DNA of 64,000 nucleotides from Coffea arabica (Eukaryota; Streptophyta; Magnoliopsida; Gentianales; Rubiaceae). The notes beneath the pieces are model-generated. The model had not been told where the DNA came from and searched no databases. It saw nothing but the letters and a program-made list of their open reading frames with translations. The stretch covers positions 248,001 to 312,000 of the forward strand of contig NC_092310.1 in assembly GCF_036785885.1 (NCBI RefSeq), written 5' to 3'. Below, piece by piece: positions 12,117-23,100 of the stretch (positions are counted from its first letter, which is position 1; each line of letters starts with the position of its first letter). The translations under genes were made by a program, and so were the position numbers.

Positions 12117-12291
12117 GTGTGTTTGGATTGTCTTCTAGTTCACTTTATTTACACCTTATTTACACACACTGATTTGCTTATATGATCAACACACTTTTCA
12201 ATCATATTTTTATCTCACATATATCACATCAAAAAAGTATTACAGTACTTTTTTATAAAATTATTTCAAATAATTTACAATCCAAACACAC
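12117..12291. mobile_element. Small MITE, Tourist-like ends
   Basis: A 175-bp element with inverted ends gtgtgtttggattg (12117) and caatccaaacacac (ending 12291). The interior word tttttatctcacatatatca recurs, inverted, in the MITE at 41282-41441, so the two are one family. The superfamily is inferred from the GTGTTTGG-type ends; no clear target duplication is seen. Confidence 0.6.
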
Positions 12292-12660
12292 TTTTATTAC
12301 AATTTTTTTTTTATTTTATATACATTACATCACAAAAGGTGCAAATTGCATCAATTTCCAACTGCTCTTTTTGTTCTTGTTTTTTTTTTTCTAAATCCAA
12401 ACAGTATCCTCATTTAAGAGCCAGCCAGCAGCGTGAGAATTTTTATTCTAGATTGACACAAGGAGTAAGGGGCCAACCAGCATATAAACTAAACAGTAGC
12501 ACATAAGATTACTCGAAGGAAAAGTGTGGCTTTTACTGTGGAATTACGAACGCCAAACTAATACGAAATGATAGTGTTGGCCGGGTAGATATGGTGACAA
12601 GCTAGCTCCTTGTCTAGCTGCTGGACTAATATAGCTGCAGTGCAGTGCAGAGCAATGGAA

Positions 12661-14084
12661 TTATGGGACACTGGGGATGTGAGGTAAAACGCGAACTGGA
12701 AGTCCTTTGACAGGGATAGGAGTGGGATCATATTCCACTTTCTCATCAGGAATAACCAGATCCCACCTGAACCTGTTAACCAAGTGGTGCAAAAATGTGA
12801 GTATGATAATCTTTGCGAACTCTTTCCCGATGCACATCCGAGGCCCTCCTCCAAAAGATACGTAAGAAAATGGGATCAAAGTATGGTCTCCTCCCTCGTC
12901 AAATCTCGATGGATCGAATTTTGTGGGCTCTGGGAACAAATTTGCATCCCTATGCGTGAAAGAAGCACTCCAATACAACTGTTTCGGGGCCATCAACGTT
13001 GGTTCGTCAAGCCAACAACAAATGACATATTTAAGTTCATGCCATCAATTAATTGATATGAATTCTTCTTCTTTTTTCTTTGTTTTTTTTTTTTTTCTTT
13101 TTGGTTGTTGTGGGGTAGGGAGAAATTAACATGTGATGCAAAAAACTAAGTGGCGAGTAGTGAATGAATTAATGTACCTTCCATCCTTTGGGGATGTCAT
13201 AACCTTCGTACTTGAGGTCTGTCAGGGCTTCTCGAAAAACCCCGATCCCAGAAGGTGTCAATCTCATCACTTCAGAAACCACGTTCCACGAGTACTTCAT
13301 CTTCTGTATATCCTCCCATTGAAGCAACTCATCATCTCCAGCTGCTCCCACTTTTGATGACGCAATCTCACTTTGCTCTGTTTATTCACGCAAAAAAGAA
13401 AAAGAGGAAAAAAAACACATGTTAAATTGAATCACTGGATCTATGACAGCTAAATTGAAGGAGGGTACGTAGAAAAATTAAGGAAACCTTGAAATACTTT
13501 GTGGTACACTTGAGGATGTTCTCCCAGAGCCTTGACGAGGGATGTTATTGCAGCTGCGGAAGTATCGTGGCCCGCGAAGAGTAGCATCAATATGTTGTTT
13601 ACTATCATGGCTTCACTCATGAACGCCCCATTCTGGTTGGGAGTGACCAGCAAGTGCGACAGAAGATCCTGGGAAGGCGAAGCTCCACCCATTTGCAAGG
13701 CTACCTTCCTCTGTCTAACTAGGGTTAGAAGTTGTTTCTTGATAGCAGCTGTTGCTCTGCGGGCCTTGTAGAATCTAGTCCCCGGGAAGTTGATGGGGTT
13801 GGATACGAGCCCCTTGAGGAAAATATTGAAGTCGGCTGCCAATTTTGCAATACACTGGGGTTCTTCGAGGCTCAAAAATAGGCGACAAGCAAGTTCGAAC
13901 AGGTACAACTTGGCGGCCGGAAACACAGTAACCTCCTCTTTGCCTTGATCATCACAAATCACATACGTACGTGTAAGAAATGAGCAGTAGTACTGTACGA
14001 TGTTGAATGAAAATGGGCAGTATTTGTACTGTACTGCTAATGCATGATTGAGCTGATGAAGAGTCTAATTAAGCCTAGACAAAC

Positions 14085-14144
<60 letters not shown>

Positions 14145-15249
14145 CTTAGAGCTCAAGGCCACAAGCTACTTGGTTAGCAGCTAAATTCGAGCTCGAGTTT
14201 CAATATTTTGTATTCAAAGGCTCGGCGAGTTTAATCGAATTTTTTATAATATATATTTTAATTTTTTTATATTTATTATTATGAAATATCAATAATATTC
14301 TTAATTTAAAATTATATATAAAATATTAATTTTTATTACGTGGGATCGAACAGACTCGATTGAGTTTAATTTGAATTTAATTAAATTTGAATTCAAATAC
14401 AAAATCAAGTAATGTAAATTGAAATTGAGTTCGAGGTCCAACTCGATCTCAAGCTTAATTATTTTACAACGACTCGAGCTTGACTAGACTCCAACGCACC
14501 GCTGATAGAGCCTAACGTCATTGAATTGAATTGATGTTTGTACTGTATATATACTAGCAAGTACATGATATGGTGGATGTGATGGTAACCTAGCCAGATA
14601 GGTTAATCAGTTAGTACTAGTACTCTCATATATATATATATATATATATGCATGTGCGGGCGTACTTACCTTGCCAATGAGTGGTGATATGTTGGCGCGT
14701 GACGGAATCAATGGTGTTAGAGTAAAGACGCATGAATGCATCAGGATTAACGAAATATGACAGCATCTTTCTCATCATCTTTGCTTCATCCCCTACGCTG
14801 GTGGCCAGACAAGGTCCGAGCAACCTTCTCACGGAGGCCGGCCACCAGACGTGGACCAGCTTATTCTCATTGCTAAACAGGAACTTGTTACCGGAGGCTC
14901 CGCAGAGTATGGCCACACGCTCTCCGAAAAGCGAAGTCTTGAAGACACGATCACACTGGTATCTTTCGACCCTGTCATTGATGAATGTCTCCGGCGCTCC
15001 TTCCATGCACCTCCGGAAGAATTCCGCCGTTTCGCCCACTATCGGCCATCCATAGCTTCCAGGAGGAAACTTCAAACGAGACTTAACGTCGCGTCTCCCG
15101 GGCTTGACAACTTTATTACTATAAAGAAAAAGGAGGAGGAGGAGGACAACCAGAGCTGTGAAAGCTGATGAGGAGGCGAATATAAAGAAAGAGGAGGAGG
15201 AGGAGGAGGAGGAGGAGGAGGAGGGGAGGACATCATTGTTGATGGCCAT
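12661..15249 (-). CDS. Cytochrome P450, CYP716-type (CYP85 clan), copy 2
   Basis: A predicted ER-anchored P450 paralogous to copy 1. Exons in transcript order are 15249-14670, 13943-13488, 13377-13178 and 12978-12661, giving 517 aa. Motifs: a poly-Ser stretch from residue 10, a strongly hydrophobic anchor ([14 protein letters not shown]), hinge [15 protein letters not shown]-helix AGHDT (317-321), EVMR (381-384), FDPSRF and haem loop [10 protein letters not shown] with Cys461. Exon 2 is exactly 456 nt in both copies and intron phases match, so they arose by tandem duplication. Intron 1 holds a TA/GA microsatellite and a decayed cgag-rich MITE. An (AT)n TATA-like tract lies about 80-95 bp upstream. 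The reading frame is intact. The serine run from the GGA repeat makes the protein longer than copy 1. The substrate is unknown; triterpenoids are the family's usual targets. Confidence 0.92.
14089..14144. repeat. (TA)n-(GA)n microsatellite
   Basis: A TA dinucleotide run passes directly into a GA run, inside intron 1 of P450 copy 2. It is a compound simple repeat and likely to vary in length between individuals. Confidence 0.9.
14180..14495. mobile_element. Decayed cgag-rich MITE in P450 intron 1
   Basis: Words such as ttcgagctcgag, an AT-rich middle and gactcgagcttgac match the cgag-rich family, but termini are not clean and no duplication is visible. It lies wholly inside the first intron (13944-14669). 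Confidence 0.45.
15184..15222 (+). repeat. (GGA)n microsatellite inside a P450 coding exon
   Basis: A GGA repeat on the + strand is read as TCC codons on the - strand and encodes the run of about eleven serines near the N-terminus of P450 copy 2. Length changes by whole units would keep the frame. Confidence 0.9.
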
Positions 15250-15325
15250 GGGACCTTAATTGCAATAAACTTCTAGCTCTAGCTATATCGATGAATCCGG
15301 GTTTTGGTTTTCAAGTACGGCTGCA

Positions 15326-15342
15326 CATATATATATATATAC
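15326..15342 (-). promoter_or_regulatory. TATA-like (AT)n tract upstream of P450 copy 2
   Basis: An alternating AT run ends about 77 bp before the ATG at 15249 on the same strand. Its position suits a TATA box, but it may be only a microsatellite. Confidence 0.3.
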
Positions 15343-15980
15343 ATGCATGGACATGGGGGAGGAAGAAGTTATGGATGTTGTATGAACACATGCGAGCGAG
15401 TTGTGAGCTGTGACCAGGCACGTAGTAGAACTAGACTAGCAGCAGCAGCAGTAATCGACTGTGCATTTGCATGTTCCACTACAAAAATCGTGTGTTGCGT
15501 TTTGGGATTTTGACATATGGAGCCAAGAGGAGGGGTCCCTCTCTTTGCTTTTCTTGCGTGAGATGCATGGTGGAAAAGGATAAGGAGAACTAGCTTGACA
15601 TGATGATAAACAAGAAAGACAACAGAAACAGTAAGACAAGGGGAGACCCTAACGAGTAAGGGCCTCATTTACTCTGCTGAGCCTCTGGAAATTGATGAGA
15701 GGGAGGGATGTAGCAACAACCAAAGGAAAGTGAATGATAGCGAATTTGTTGCAAATTAGGCTCATTTGGTTTGGAAAGTGAGGGGTCTAATTATGGTAAT
15801 GTATTACGTGCAACATTCTAATACATGCTAATGCATGTGCCGTTGGCTGTTGGGCGAACGCATCAGCAGACAAGACCCCAACCCCAAGTGTCCATTTGGG
15901 GCAAAAGGATGGCTTCATCACATTTGGACTCAACCTCACATCCAGAGCTCTGTGGTGTTAGGCTTCTTGCACGTGGCTTA

Positions 15981-16350
15981 GATCTTGGATCTTCTGTTAT
16001 ACTTTTTTTTTAATTATATTGATGGTATTTTTTTTCATAAATATTGTATTTTATTTTTTATTACTTTTTTAAAAATTTAACAGCTATTAACTAAGTAGTA
16101 GTAATACACAAAATTTAACAAATTCAAAAAATCAAAATACACAAAAGATGACATTTTTTGCTATATTTTTAATTTTCTATTGTATATTGCTTTTTTGAGA
16201 CTATTATTATTATTTTTTACTCAATTAATAGTTATTGGATTTGGAGGAAATAAAAAAGAATTGAAATACGATATTTATGAAGGAGAAATATTAATATAAT
16301 AAAAAGTGGGGCAGAAAATGTCAAGTGAGCGGGACAAAAGATTCGTTGCG
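15981..16350. mobile_element. Diverged copy of the Mutator-like foldback MITE
   Basis: The block ggatcttctgtta ... aacagctattaacta ... ttaatagttattgga ... gggacaaaagattcgttgcg repeats the plan of the 7994-8389 element, with the same inverted arms. Ends are eroded and no matching flanking duplication is seen, so it is an older insertion. Borders are approximate. Confidence 0.65.
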
Positions 16351-16924
16351 ATTTTTAGCATTAATAGTTCATTGCATAGGAGTTCATATACACCTAACGC
16401 TACCTACATTTGCTAAAATTGACAGGATAAGAAGTTACTAAATTGGAATTTAGCTTTACTTCAATATTTGATTAAACCCAAGTCACAGTTTCTATTGATG
16501 ATGAGTATTTGGTGGAATGGAGATAACCCATTCTAGTAATTTCATTTGCTTATGTTAATAGCGAATGAATTTGTTTTATTTACAAGAAAAGTTACATTAA
16601 TTGAAAGCAAAGAGGGGAGGGACCTAAGCGAATTGTTGTTGTGATGTGGTAGGTGTACTGTAAACCATAGGACGAAACTCATGAAAGTGAGAACAAACTA
16701 CTTTAGACAGCAGCACCCAATGTTGAAACTTGAAACAAACCTTAGGTTTACCTATCTATTTATTTGAAGGTAATTATGAAATCTGCAATTTTGCACGCCA
16801 ATCAAGAAAAGAGCATAAACAACGTACTTGGGACGCGTGGCATACCCGGGCTGATGACGCCACAAATTTAGAGATATTTCCGTCTTTTTTTTCTCTTTTT
16901 TTCTTTTTTCGATACAAAATATTA

Positions 16925-17253
16925 CTCACTTTGTCCCACTTTGATAGTCCTGTTTCTTTTTTCACAAAGTTTAAAAAAAAGTAGTTAACTTTGTTGGAAA
17001 AGTAAATTTAGATTGCTATTTTTCTAAAATACCCTCACATTAAATATGGTACAATTTTATGGGAACTTGAATTGATGGTAAAAAAAGAATCAACTCTCAT
17101 TAAATGGGGTAGGTTTATAGTAATAACTACTTACATTGAATAAGGGTATTTTAGGAAAATTAAAATATAACTACATTCTTCCATTGAAAAGTGGACTATA
17201 ATTTGGGACGGATGAAAAAGGAATACAGGACTATCAAAGTGGGATGGAGGGAG
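16925..17253. mobile_element. Stowaway-like MITE (TA target)
   Basis: Inverted ends are CTCACTTTGTCCCACTTTG at the left and, as reverse complement of the right end, CTCCCTCCATCCCACTTTG, both followed by atagtcctgt. These match the classical Stowaway terminus CTCCCTCCGTCCC. Both sides show the TA target dinucleotide (16923-16924 and 17254-17255). The interior is non-coding. Confidence 0.85.
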
Positions 17254-17255
17254 TA

Positions 17256-19271
17256 TCTTAGACTATAAGAAGGAAGGGAGGACCTGAAGAGGTCTCAAAA
17301 TAACTCGAAAGGAACTGAATCATCCCAAATCAGACGGATGTATTATGCGTCCATCTGAATTTTTTGAGCAAAGCCACTTTAATATGACAAATTAACTCAC
17401 TCTATCAAATTTTAATGCATCAACGGTGATCACCCGCCTAACTAAATACTGGTGGTTGGAGAAATTTCTTCATTTCACATTCCCGCCGTACAACTTTTCT
17501 TCTACTCAAACGGATCCTTGCCTAAAATCGCGATACGCCCGGTGGTGGCTCCTAGAATGGAAAGGTTGGGTGCGGGGGTTGGACGGAAATTCTAATTCTT
17601 TAGTTAGACTTTTTGAAAAAGAAATGCCTCATTAATGAATTAGTAATAAATGCTACAGTTCCCCTAATGGAGGCACAAAATATTTTAACAAGAAAGAGGG
17701 GGACAGTAGTGTACTGACATTGACGTATATGCTCGTACAAAAGACAAAAATAATACTAGTATGAATGTCTCGATACTAATCCTACTTAATGAAAGACGTC
17801 CTTCTCCAAGTGAAGTTCTTTGTTTTTGACGTAACAGCTAAGCCAGTGTTTGATAATCCAATTCAACCTGTAAATTTAATGGAATCGGGCCTTAATATAA
17901 TCCAACCGTTTCATAATCAAAAATTGAATATACGAATTAATCAAGTGGCACTGAATTTTTTAATCAAAACTTGCTCCCATAATTTAAGTGATAAGCTATT
18001 CACTTGTCACTGGAACGTGACATATACTCGACTGTATCAGATTTAATACTTGACAGTTCAATAAATTAACGGATTCAAAGTTCAGATTTCAGATTTCAAA
18101 CTTCAATTTTCAGGATTCAGTTTTATCAACGCACACCCTAAGATAAAATTAAGCTGTCTAATCTAACTAAGAGGCGAGGTCATAAGTGATTTGGATGATC
18201 TGCCTCTTAGAAAATTCATAACCACAAGAACTATTTATATGTGAAAACACGAGCAGGACATCAAATCCACATTACATCAGGAAATGACCTGCAATTTCAC
18301 TAAATCTTTCCGTTTATCGAGACCAACGAATTGTAGTCAAAGGCGGCCTTGTTCTTTGTTCAACTGATTAGAAATAGAACCCGATCTTTCTGCGTGATAC
18401 CGGGACACAATGCAGCACTATGGACTGGCTACCAAAGGAATACCATTTGTGACTAATCTTTGGAACTAATTTTAATGTTACTCATTACGTTCCAGTAGAC
18501 AATTTTTTGGCAGATTAAATTGCAAAAGCCCATCAGTTTAGGGTCCAAAGTGCAATTATTTAATTAATTCCATTTGTGAGGGACTGCTGCTGCATTATAA
18601 GTGCCAATGCAGTGCTTAGTCAATTAGTACTTCATTACAAAATTTGAAAAGAGAATGGTGAAATTCGCATGAAATGATTTGCTAAATCCATTTATTGTTG
18701 ACTCTTGATGATTTAACTTTGGTTAGAATCCTTGTCTGCTCCATTTGAGAGTCTTTTTGTCCGCCCAATAGAACTATAGCATTATTCATTACGTTCCATT
18801 GAAAGTGTCGTACATTTTTTTTTTCTGTTTCAAAATTATTATCACTCATCAAAATTGGCAAAAAAAAATTTTTTTTCCCCATTTCTATCTCATGCCCCTA
18901 AATATATAGAAATTGTACAGAAGAGTCGTGCATGCGTGTTAATGTATAGAAATTGAAGTAGGGTATTTTTGAAACTAACACCAAATTCATTTGAAATTTG
19001 TTGTACTATTGAAAACAAGCGTGAATCCCCCGAAACAGGACTAAAAGGGGTCATAGTCAAAATCCACCATCTAAAATTTGACTCAGCAACGACAATCAGC
19101 ATCCTGGAAAGGTTACCTCTATTAAACCAAGCATTTTTTAGTAGGTAAGCCTGGTAGGTTTTCTCTCTGGTCCCTTCTCGTCCCAATCTCCAATCCATGG
19201 CTTGGTGCGTCTAGTGTGCCTCCAATCCATCCCTCAGAACAGCCACACATTGAGTCAAATAAGACTGCGAA
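17256..19271. other. Gene-free spacer with a possible hAT-like MITE
   Basis: No gene is seen. From about 17833 (gtgtttgataa) to about 18141 (ttatcaacgcacaccc) the ends are loosely inverted, as in a diverged MITE, but no convincing target duplication is present. The remainder is AT-rich intergenic DNA. Confidence 0.35.
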
Positions 19272-19290
19272 GCGAAATTGCATGCTACTT

Positions 19291-19468
19291 TTTTTTTTTT
19301 TTTTTTTTTTTGTCATTCCAGGGAGTATCCAGTTTAGCCAGATTAATCTCTTTGGACTTGGAGTACCCTGCTCCCCAAGAGCACCCAAGCGATAGGAGAG
19401 GCCAGACTCGAACCTGCGTCACATGACCCAGAGGGCCACCCGACAACCCGCTGAGCTGACCCCGAGGG
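19291..19468 (-). mobile_element. tRNA-derived SINE with 19-bp target duplication
   Basis: On the - strand the element starts cccctcggggtcagctcagc, has an A-box-like stretch (gtcagctcagcggg) and a B-box (ggttcgagtc), then a body ending ggagtaccctg..., and finishes in a poly(A) tail read as a long T run from 19291. It is flanked by a perfect 19-bp duplication, GCGAAATTGCATGCTACTT (19272-19290 and 19469-19487). Pol III boxes, poly(A) end and long target duplication together identify a SINE. The perfect duplication suggests a fairly recent insertion. A related copy lies at 28939-29098. Confidence 0.9.
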
Positions 19469-19602
19469 GCGAAATTGCATGCTACTTGCTGCCAGTGAAT
19501 GTGATTCAGCAGCTCAGACCTCTCCTCCTCCTCCTGCTGAAGCTGTTCTTGTTCTTGGGGGACAGGATAATATTTGTCACGGGTGCTCAATATTTTGTGC
19601 AG

Positions 19603-20167
19603 GAGAAAAAAATGTAGCTTTGATATTCAAATTTTGACACATGAGTGGTTTTAATTTCCAAATTTTAAACAAAAACAAATCTAGTATCCAAATTTTCAAC
19701 TATTGAGTATATTTAGTACCCTTGACGGATTTTTTCCAAATTACTACCCAAAAAAATTATGTGATAGTCATATATCCAGTAACTATTGTATAAGAAAAAG
19801 GCCGAAAGAAATGTAAAATTATCTTCTGACAGTGAGTGTCATGTAAAATATTCTTTTGACACTAAATACTAAGTTTAAGGACGAATAATTTTATCAAGTA
19901 AAATAACCTTATGAAACTAAGTACTAAATTTAAAAACTAATAATTTTATCAAAAGGATATTTTACATTTTTGGCACTTTTTATTAATAGCTGCAAGACAT
20001 GTGACTATCATGTGACTCTTTCAAGTAACAATTTGGAAAAAAATTCGTCAAGAGTACTAAATGTGCTCAAAAGTAAAAGTTTGAATGCCAAATTTGTTTT
20101 CGTCCCAAGTTTGAGGGCTAAAGCCGCTCATCCGTCAAAATTTGAGTACCAAAACTGCATTTTTCTC
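19603..20167. mobile_element. Long inverted-repeat (foldback) MITE
   Basis: Arms of about 140 bp, 19603-19745 and about 20035-20167, are inverted copies (left: gagaaaaaaatgtag ... ttgacggattttttccaaatt; right: aatttggaaaaaaattcgtcaa ... catttttctc). Flanks are ttttgtgcag (19593-19602) and ttttgcgcag (20168-20177), a 9-10 bp duplication with one mismatch, which suits a Mutator-like origin. It contains no gene and ends about 400 bp before the receptor-like protein. Confidence 0.7.
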
Positions 20168-20574
20168 TTTTGCGCAGGGATCCGAGTTGTAATAACTTCC
20201 AAGGGGAATTGCAGTTTCCACTAGTCTGCTGGGATAGACTTTTTCTAGGTAATTTCTTTTTTGTCTTTAGAGCCATTTTTAATTAATTGAGGAATGTTAC
20301 TTCTGGTGAAACCGACCCTTTTCGCTTAAAAAAAAAAGAGACTCAAAGTCGCAGGCTTTCAACTTACGCACCGCAGTTGACACTGTAAGGTAGAAAATCA
20401 CTCAGATTACTCCACCCACCAACCCACTCATTGACTTAAGAGTGGACTTGTACAGTTGCTGTTCTTCTTCTTCTTCTGAGTTCTGTCTCTTTTAATAAAT
20501 CTCAAAGCGCTTTCTATTTCTCCTGACCCACATTAGCTTTAATTGAACTGATTCCCATTCGGAGGGAGACTGCA

Positions 20575-23067
20575 ATGGCGGCGCTATGGTTGCTACTGGG
20601 ATTCTTGAGCCTCTTCGTTTTGTCGTCCTCCACTTGTCCTGATCATCAAAAGCAATCCCTTCTCCTGTTCAAATCAACCTTGCTTAACATCACTCGCACC
20701 ACCAATGACTCCTCCTCCTCATCCGCATTTGGCTTAGAATCATGGAATTCAACGTCCGATTGTTGCCTCTGGGACAGGGTCACCTGTAAATCCAGCTCCT
20801 CCTCAACAGCACCCGTGGTGGTCGCATTGCTTCTCGATTCCCTCGTATCTACGGATCAGCCGGTTGTGGTTCCCTCCGCTGTCCTCGCTCCCCTCTTTCG
20901 CCTGACTACCCTGATGCTGCTCGACGTCTCCTCCAATCACATACAGGGCGGAATTCCAGGTGACGGCCTGGCTAGTCTCACCAAACTGGTTCATCTCGAC
21001 ATGACGCAGAATAACTTCAGCGGCAGCATTCCTCCGCAGCTCTTTCGCTTGAGATACCTGCAATATCTCGACTTGAGCGAGAACATGCTTTTGGGGGGTT
21101 TAAGTCAGCAAGTTGGATATCTTCGAGACCTGAGAACGCTGAAATTGGATGACAATTTTCTTGGCGGAAGCATCCCTGAGGAGATCGGGAACCTCACTGA
21201 GCTCCAGGAATTGTCTCTCAGCAGCAACTCCTTCTCTGGTAGAATCCCGGCGTCAGTTTCAAATCTAAGACAGCTTCAGGTCTTAGATTTGAGAGAAAAT
21301 CTTCTGTCAGAGCAGATTCCCTCTGAGATTGGGGGCTTGTCCAACCTCTCTACTCTGGCCTTGGGCAAGAACAAGTTCTCTGGTGGAATCCCCCGCTCGA
21401 TGCAAAACCTGAGCAAGTTGGAAACTCTTATGCTGGAGAACAACTTGCTCGCTGGAGAGATACCATCCTGGATTTTCGATATCAAGCCCCTCAATATCTT
21501 GTTTCTTGGAGGGAATGGCAATATGTTGGCCTGGAGCAACAATTCCGTGACAGCTCCCAAATGCATGCTTTCTCAACTCTCTCTCCAATCTTGTGGTCTA
21601 GCTGGAGAAATTCCACTCTGGATTTCAGCCCAAAAAGCTCTTGTCTATCTGGATTTGAGTAAAAATGAGCTTCGAGGAACCTTCCCGCTCTGGCTAGCAG
21701 AGATGGATCTTGGAACCATTATTCTGTCAGATAATGAGCTGACTGGTCCTATCCCCCATCGTCTCTTCCAGTCCTGGAGTTTATCCATCCTTGACCTTTC
21801 ACGAAACAATTTCTCTGGTGAGCTACCAAAAAATATTGGCGATGCTAATGGGATCATGGTTCTCATGTTGGCTGGAAACAGTTTTTCTGGGACAATTCCA
21901 AGTTCCATCTCTGATATTTATCGGCTGTTACTGTTGGACTTGGCAAACAACAGATTGTCTGGAGACACGTTTCCGGTATTTGACCCTGATGCCTTTCTTG
22001 CATACGTTGATTTCTCGGACAATGACTTCTCCGGTGAAATTCCCGTGTCCTTCTCGCAAGAAACCAGGATTCTTGCTTTGGGAAACAACAAGTTCTCAGG
22101 GAAATTGCCTCGGAACCTTACAAACTTGATCAAACTCGAGCACCTAGATGTCCACGGCAATGAAATTGGGGGGGAATTCCCAGAATTCATCACTGAAATG
22201 TCTAGCATGCAGATTTTGAATCTGAGAAACACTTCCCTGCAAGGTCCTATACCAAACAGCATGTCCAATCTCAAAGCTCTCCAAATTCTCGATTTGTCAG
22301 GAAACAGCCTCACCGGAAACATCCCGCCAGGGTTTGGAAATCTCGTTGGGATGATTGACACGCCAACTAAATTTTCATCAATTTCAAGTGTCTTCACCTT
22401 TCCAGTCCAGTATATTGATTTAATTGTAAACTGGAAGAGATCAGTACAAGGGCTGTCATCAAACCCAAGCATCGATCTCTACTCTTTGCTGGACTTGTCA
22501 AAGAACCAACTTTCAGGCAAAATTCCAGCTTCATTAGGTAACCTGAAAGGCCTAAAGATATTAAACATCTCCTCTAATAGCCTGTCCGGCAATATACCAG
22601 ACAGTTTCTGTGGCCTGGAGAATGTAGAAAGTCTAGACTTGTCACACAACAATCTCTCAGGTAAAATCCCACAATCTTTTGAGAAGCTGCAACAGCTCGC
22701 AATTTTGGATGTGAGCAACAACCACCTCGAGGGTCCAGTTCCAAAAGGTGGCCAAATGGACACAATGAACGATCCAAAATATTTTGCTAACAACAGTGGT
22801 TTATGCGGAGTGCAGATTGGGTTGCCATGTCCAACGGAGCCAGTAAAGCCATCAGCACCAACTTCAGAAGACAATAGTGATGAGACTAACGAGCTAAGGT
22901 TTGCATGGGAAGGAGCCTGGTTTGGATTCCCACTTGGTTTTTGTTTATCAGTTATTGTCATACTTCTAACTGGCTGGTTTCCAGCGCGAGCGTCGTCCCC
23001 GGCTCGCCGCGGCCGCCCGAGAAGGCACGCACCAAGCAGGATCAGCGTTAGGCGGATAGGATCATAA
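20575..23067 (+). CDS. LRR receptor-like protein (RLP), intronless
   Basis: A predicted plasma-membrane receptor without a kinase domain; such RLPs sense microbial or developmental signals through partner kinases such as SOBIR1. The 830 aa comprise a signal peptide (about 1-20), an LRRNT region with paired cysteines (CPDHQKQSLLLF to SDCCLWDRVTC), some two dozen plant LRRs (LxxLxLxxNxLSGxIP), a non-LRR island at about 590-635 (GMIDTPTKFSS to NWKRSVQG), four final LRRs, a C-terminal cap (NNSGLCGVQIGLPC), an acidic juxtamembrane stretch (EDNSDETNE) and a single membrane segment at about 781-802 with overlapping GxxxG motifs (GAWFGFPLG). The 28-residue tail is short and arginine-rich, so there is no kinase. 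The start is the first in-frame ATG, at a signal peptide. TTGAC W-box cores occur near 20375 and 20432. Repeat architecture resembles RLP46-type proteins. The ligand is unknown. Confidence 0.93.
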   Translation: MAALWLLLGFLSLFVLSSSTCPDHQKQSLLLFKSTLLNITRTTNDSSSSSAFGLESWNSTSDCCLWDRVTCKSSSSSTAPVVVALLLDSLVSTDQPVVVPSAVLAPLFRLTTLMLLDVSSNHIQGGIPGDGLASLTKLVHLDMTQNNFSGSIPPQLFRLRYLQYLDLSENMLLGGLSQQVGYLRDLRTLKLDDNFLGGSIPEEIGNLTELQELSLSSNSFSGRIPASVSNLRQLQVLDLRENLLSEQIPSEIGGLSNLSTLALGKNKFSGGIPRSMQNLSKLETLMLENNLLAGEIPSWIFDIKPLNILFLGGNGNMLAWSNNSVTAPKCMLSQLSLQSCGLAGEIPLWISAQKALVYLDLSKNELRGTFPLWLAEMDLGTIILSDNELTGPIPHRLFQSWSLSILDLSRNNFSGELPKNIGDANGIMVLMLAGNSFSGTIPSSISDIYRLLLLDLANNRLSGDTFPVFDPDAFLAYVDFSDNDFSGEIPVSFSQETRILALGNNKFSGKLPRNLTNLIKLEHLDVHGNEIGGEFPEFITEMSSMQILNLRNTSLQGPIPNSMSNLKALQILDLSGNSLTGNIPPGFGNLVGMIDTPTKFSSISSVFTFPVQYIDLIVNWKRSVQGLSSNPSIDLYSLLDLSKNQLSGKIPASLGNLKGLKILNISSNSLSGNIPDSFCGLENVESLDLSHNNLSGKIPQSFEKLQQLAILDVSNNHLEGPVPKGGQMDTMNDPKYFANNSGLCGVQIGLPCPTEPVKPSAPTSEDNSDETNELRFAWEGAWFGFPLGFCLSVIVILLTGWFPARASSPARRGRPRRHAPSRISVRRIGS

Positions 23068-23076
23068 AATTCTTCC

Positions 23077-23100
23077 AAAAAAAAAAAAAAAAAACCCCCC
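23077..23100 (+). repeat. A18-C6 homopolymer just after the RLP stop
   Basis: Eighteen A followed by six C begin ten bases after the stop codon. It could be a simple repeat or the trace of a retroposed poly(A) end. No target duplication around the gene was found. Confidence 0.8.

Noticed and set aside
19400-19468. tRNA gene suggested by A- and B-box-like words
   Set aside because: The boxes belong to a SINE with a poly(A) tail and target duplication; no cloverleaf can be closed.
21276-22472. Long open frames on the - strand under the RLP
   Set aside because: They are antisense shadows of the LRR repeats and have no family features.
20575-23100. RLP as a retrocopy, because it is intronless and followed by A18
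   Set aside because: Many plant RLP genes are intronless, no target duplication was found around it, and the frame is intact.
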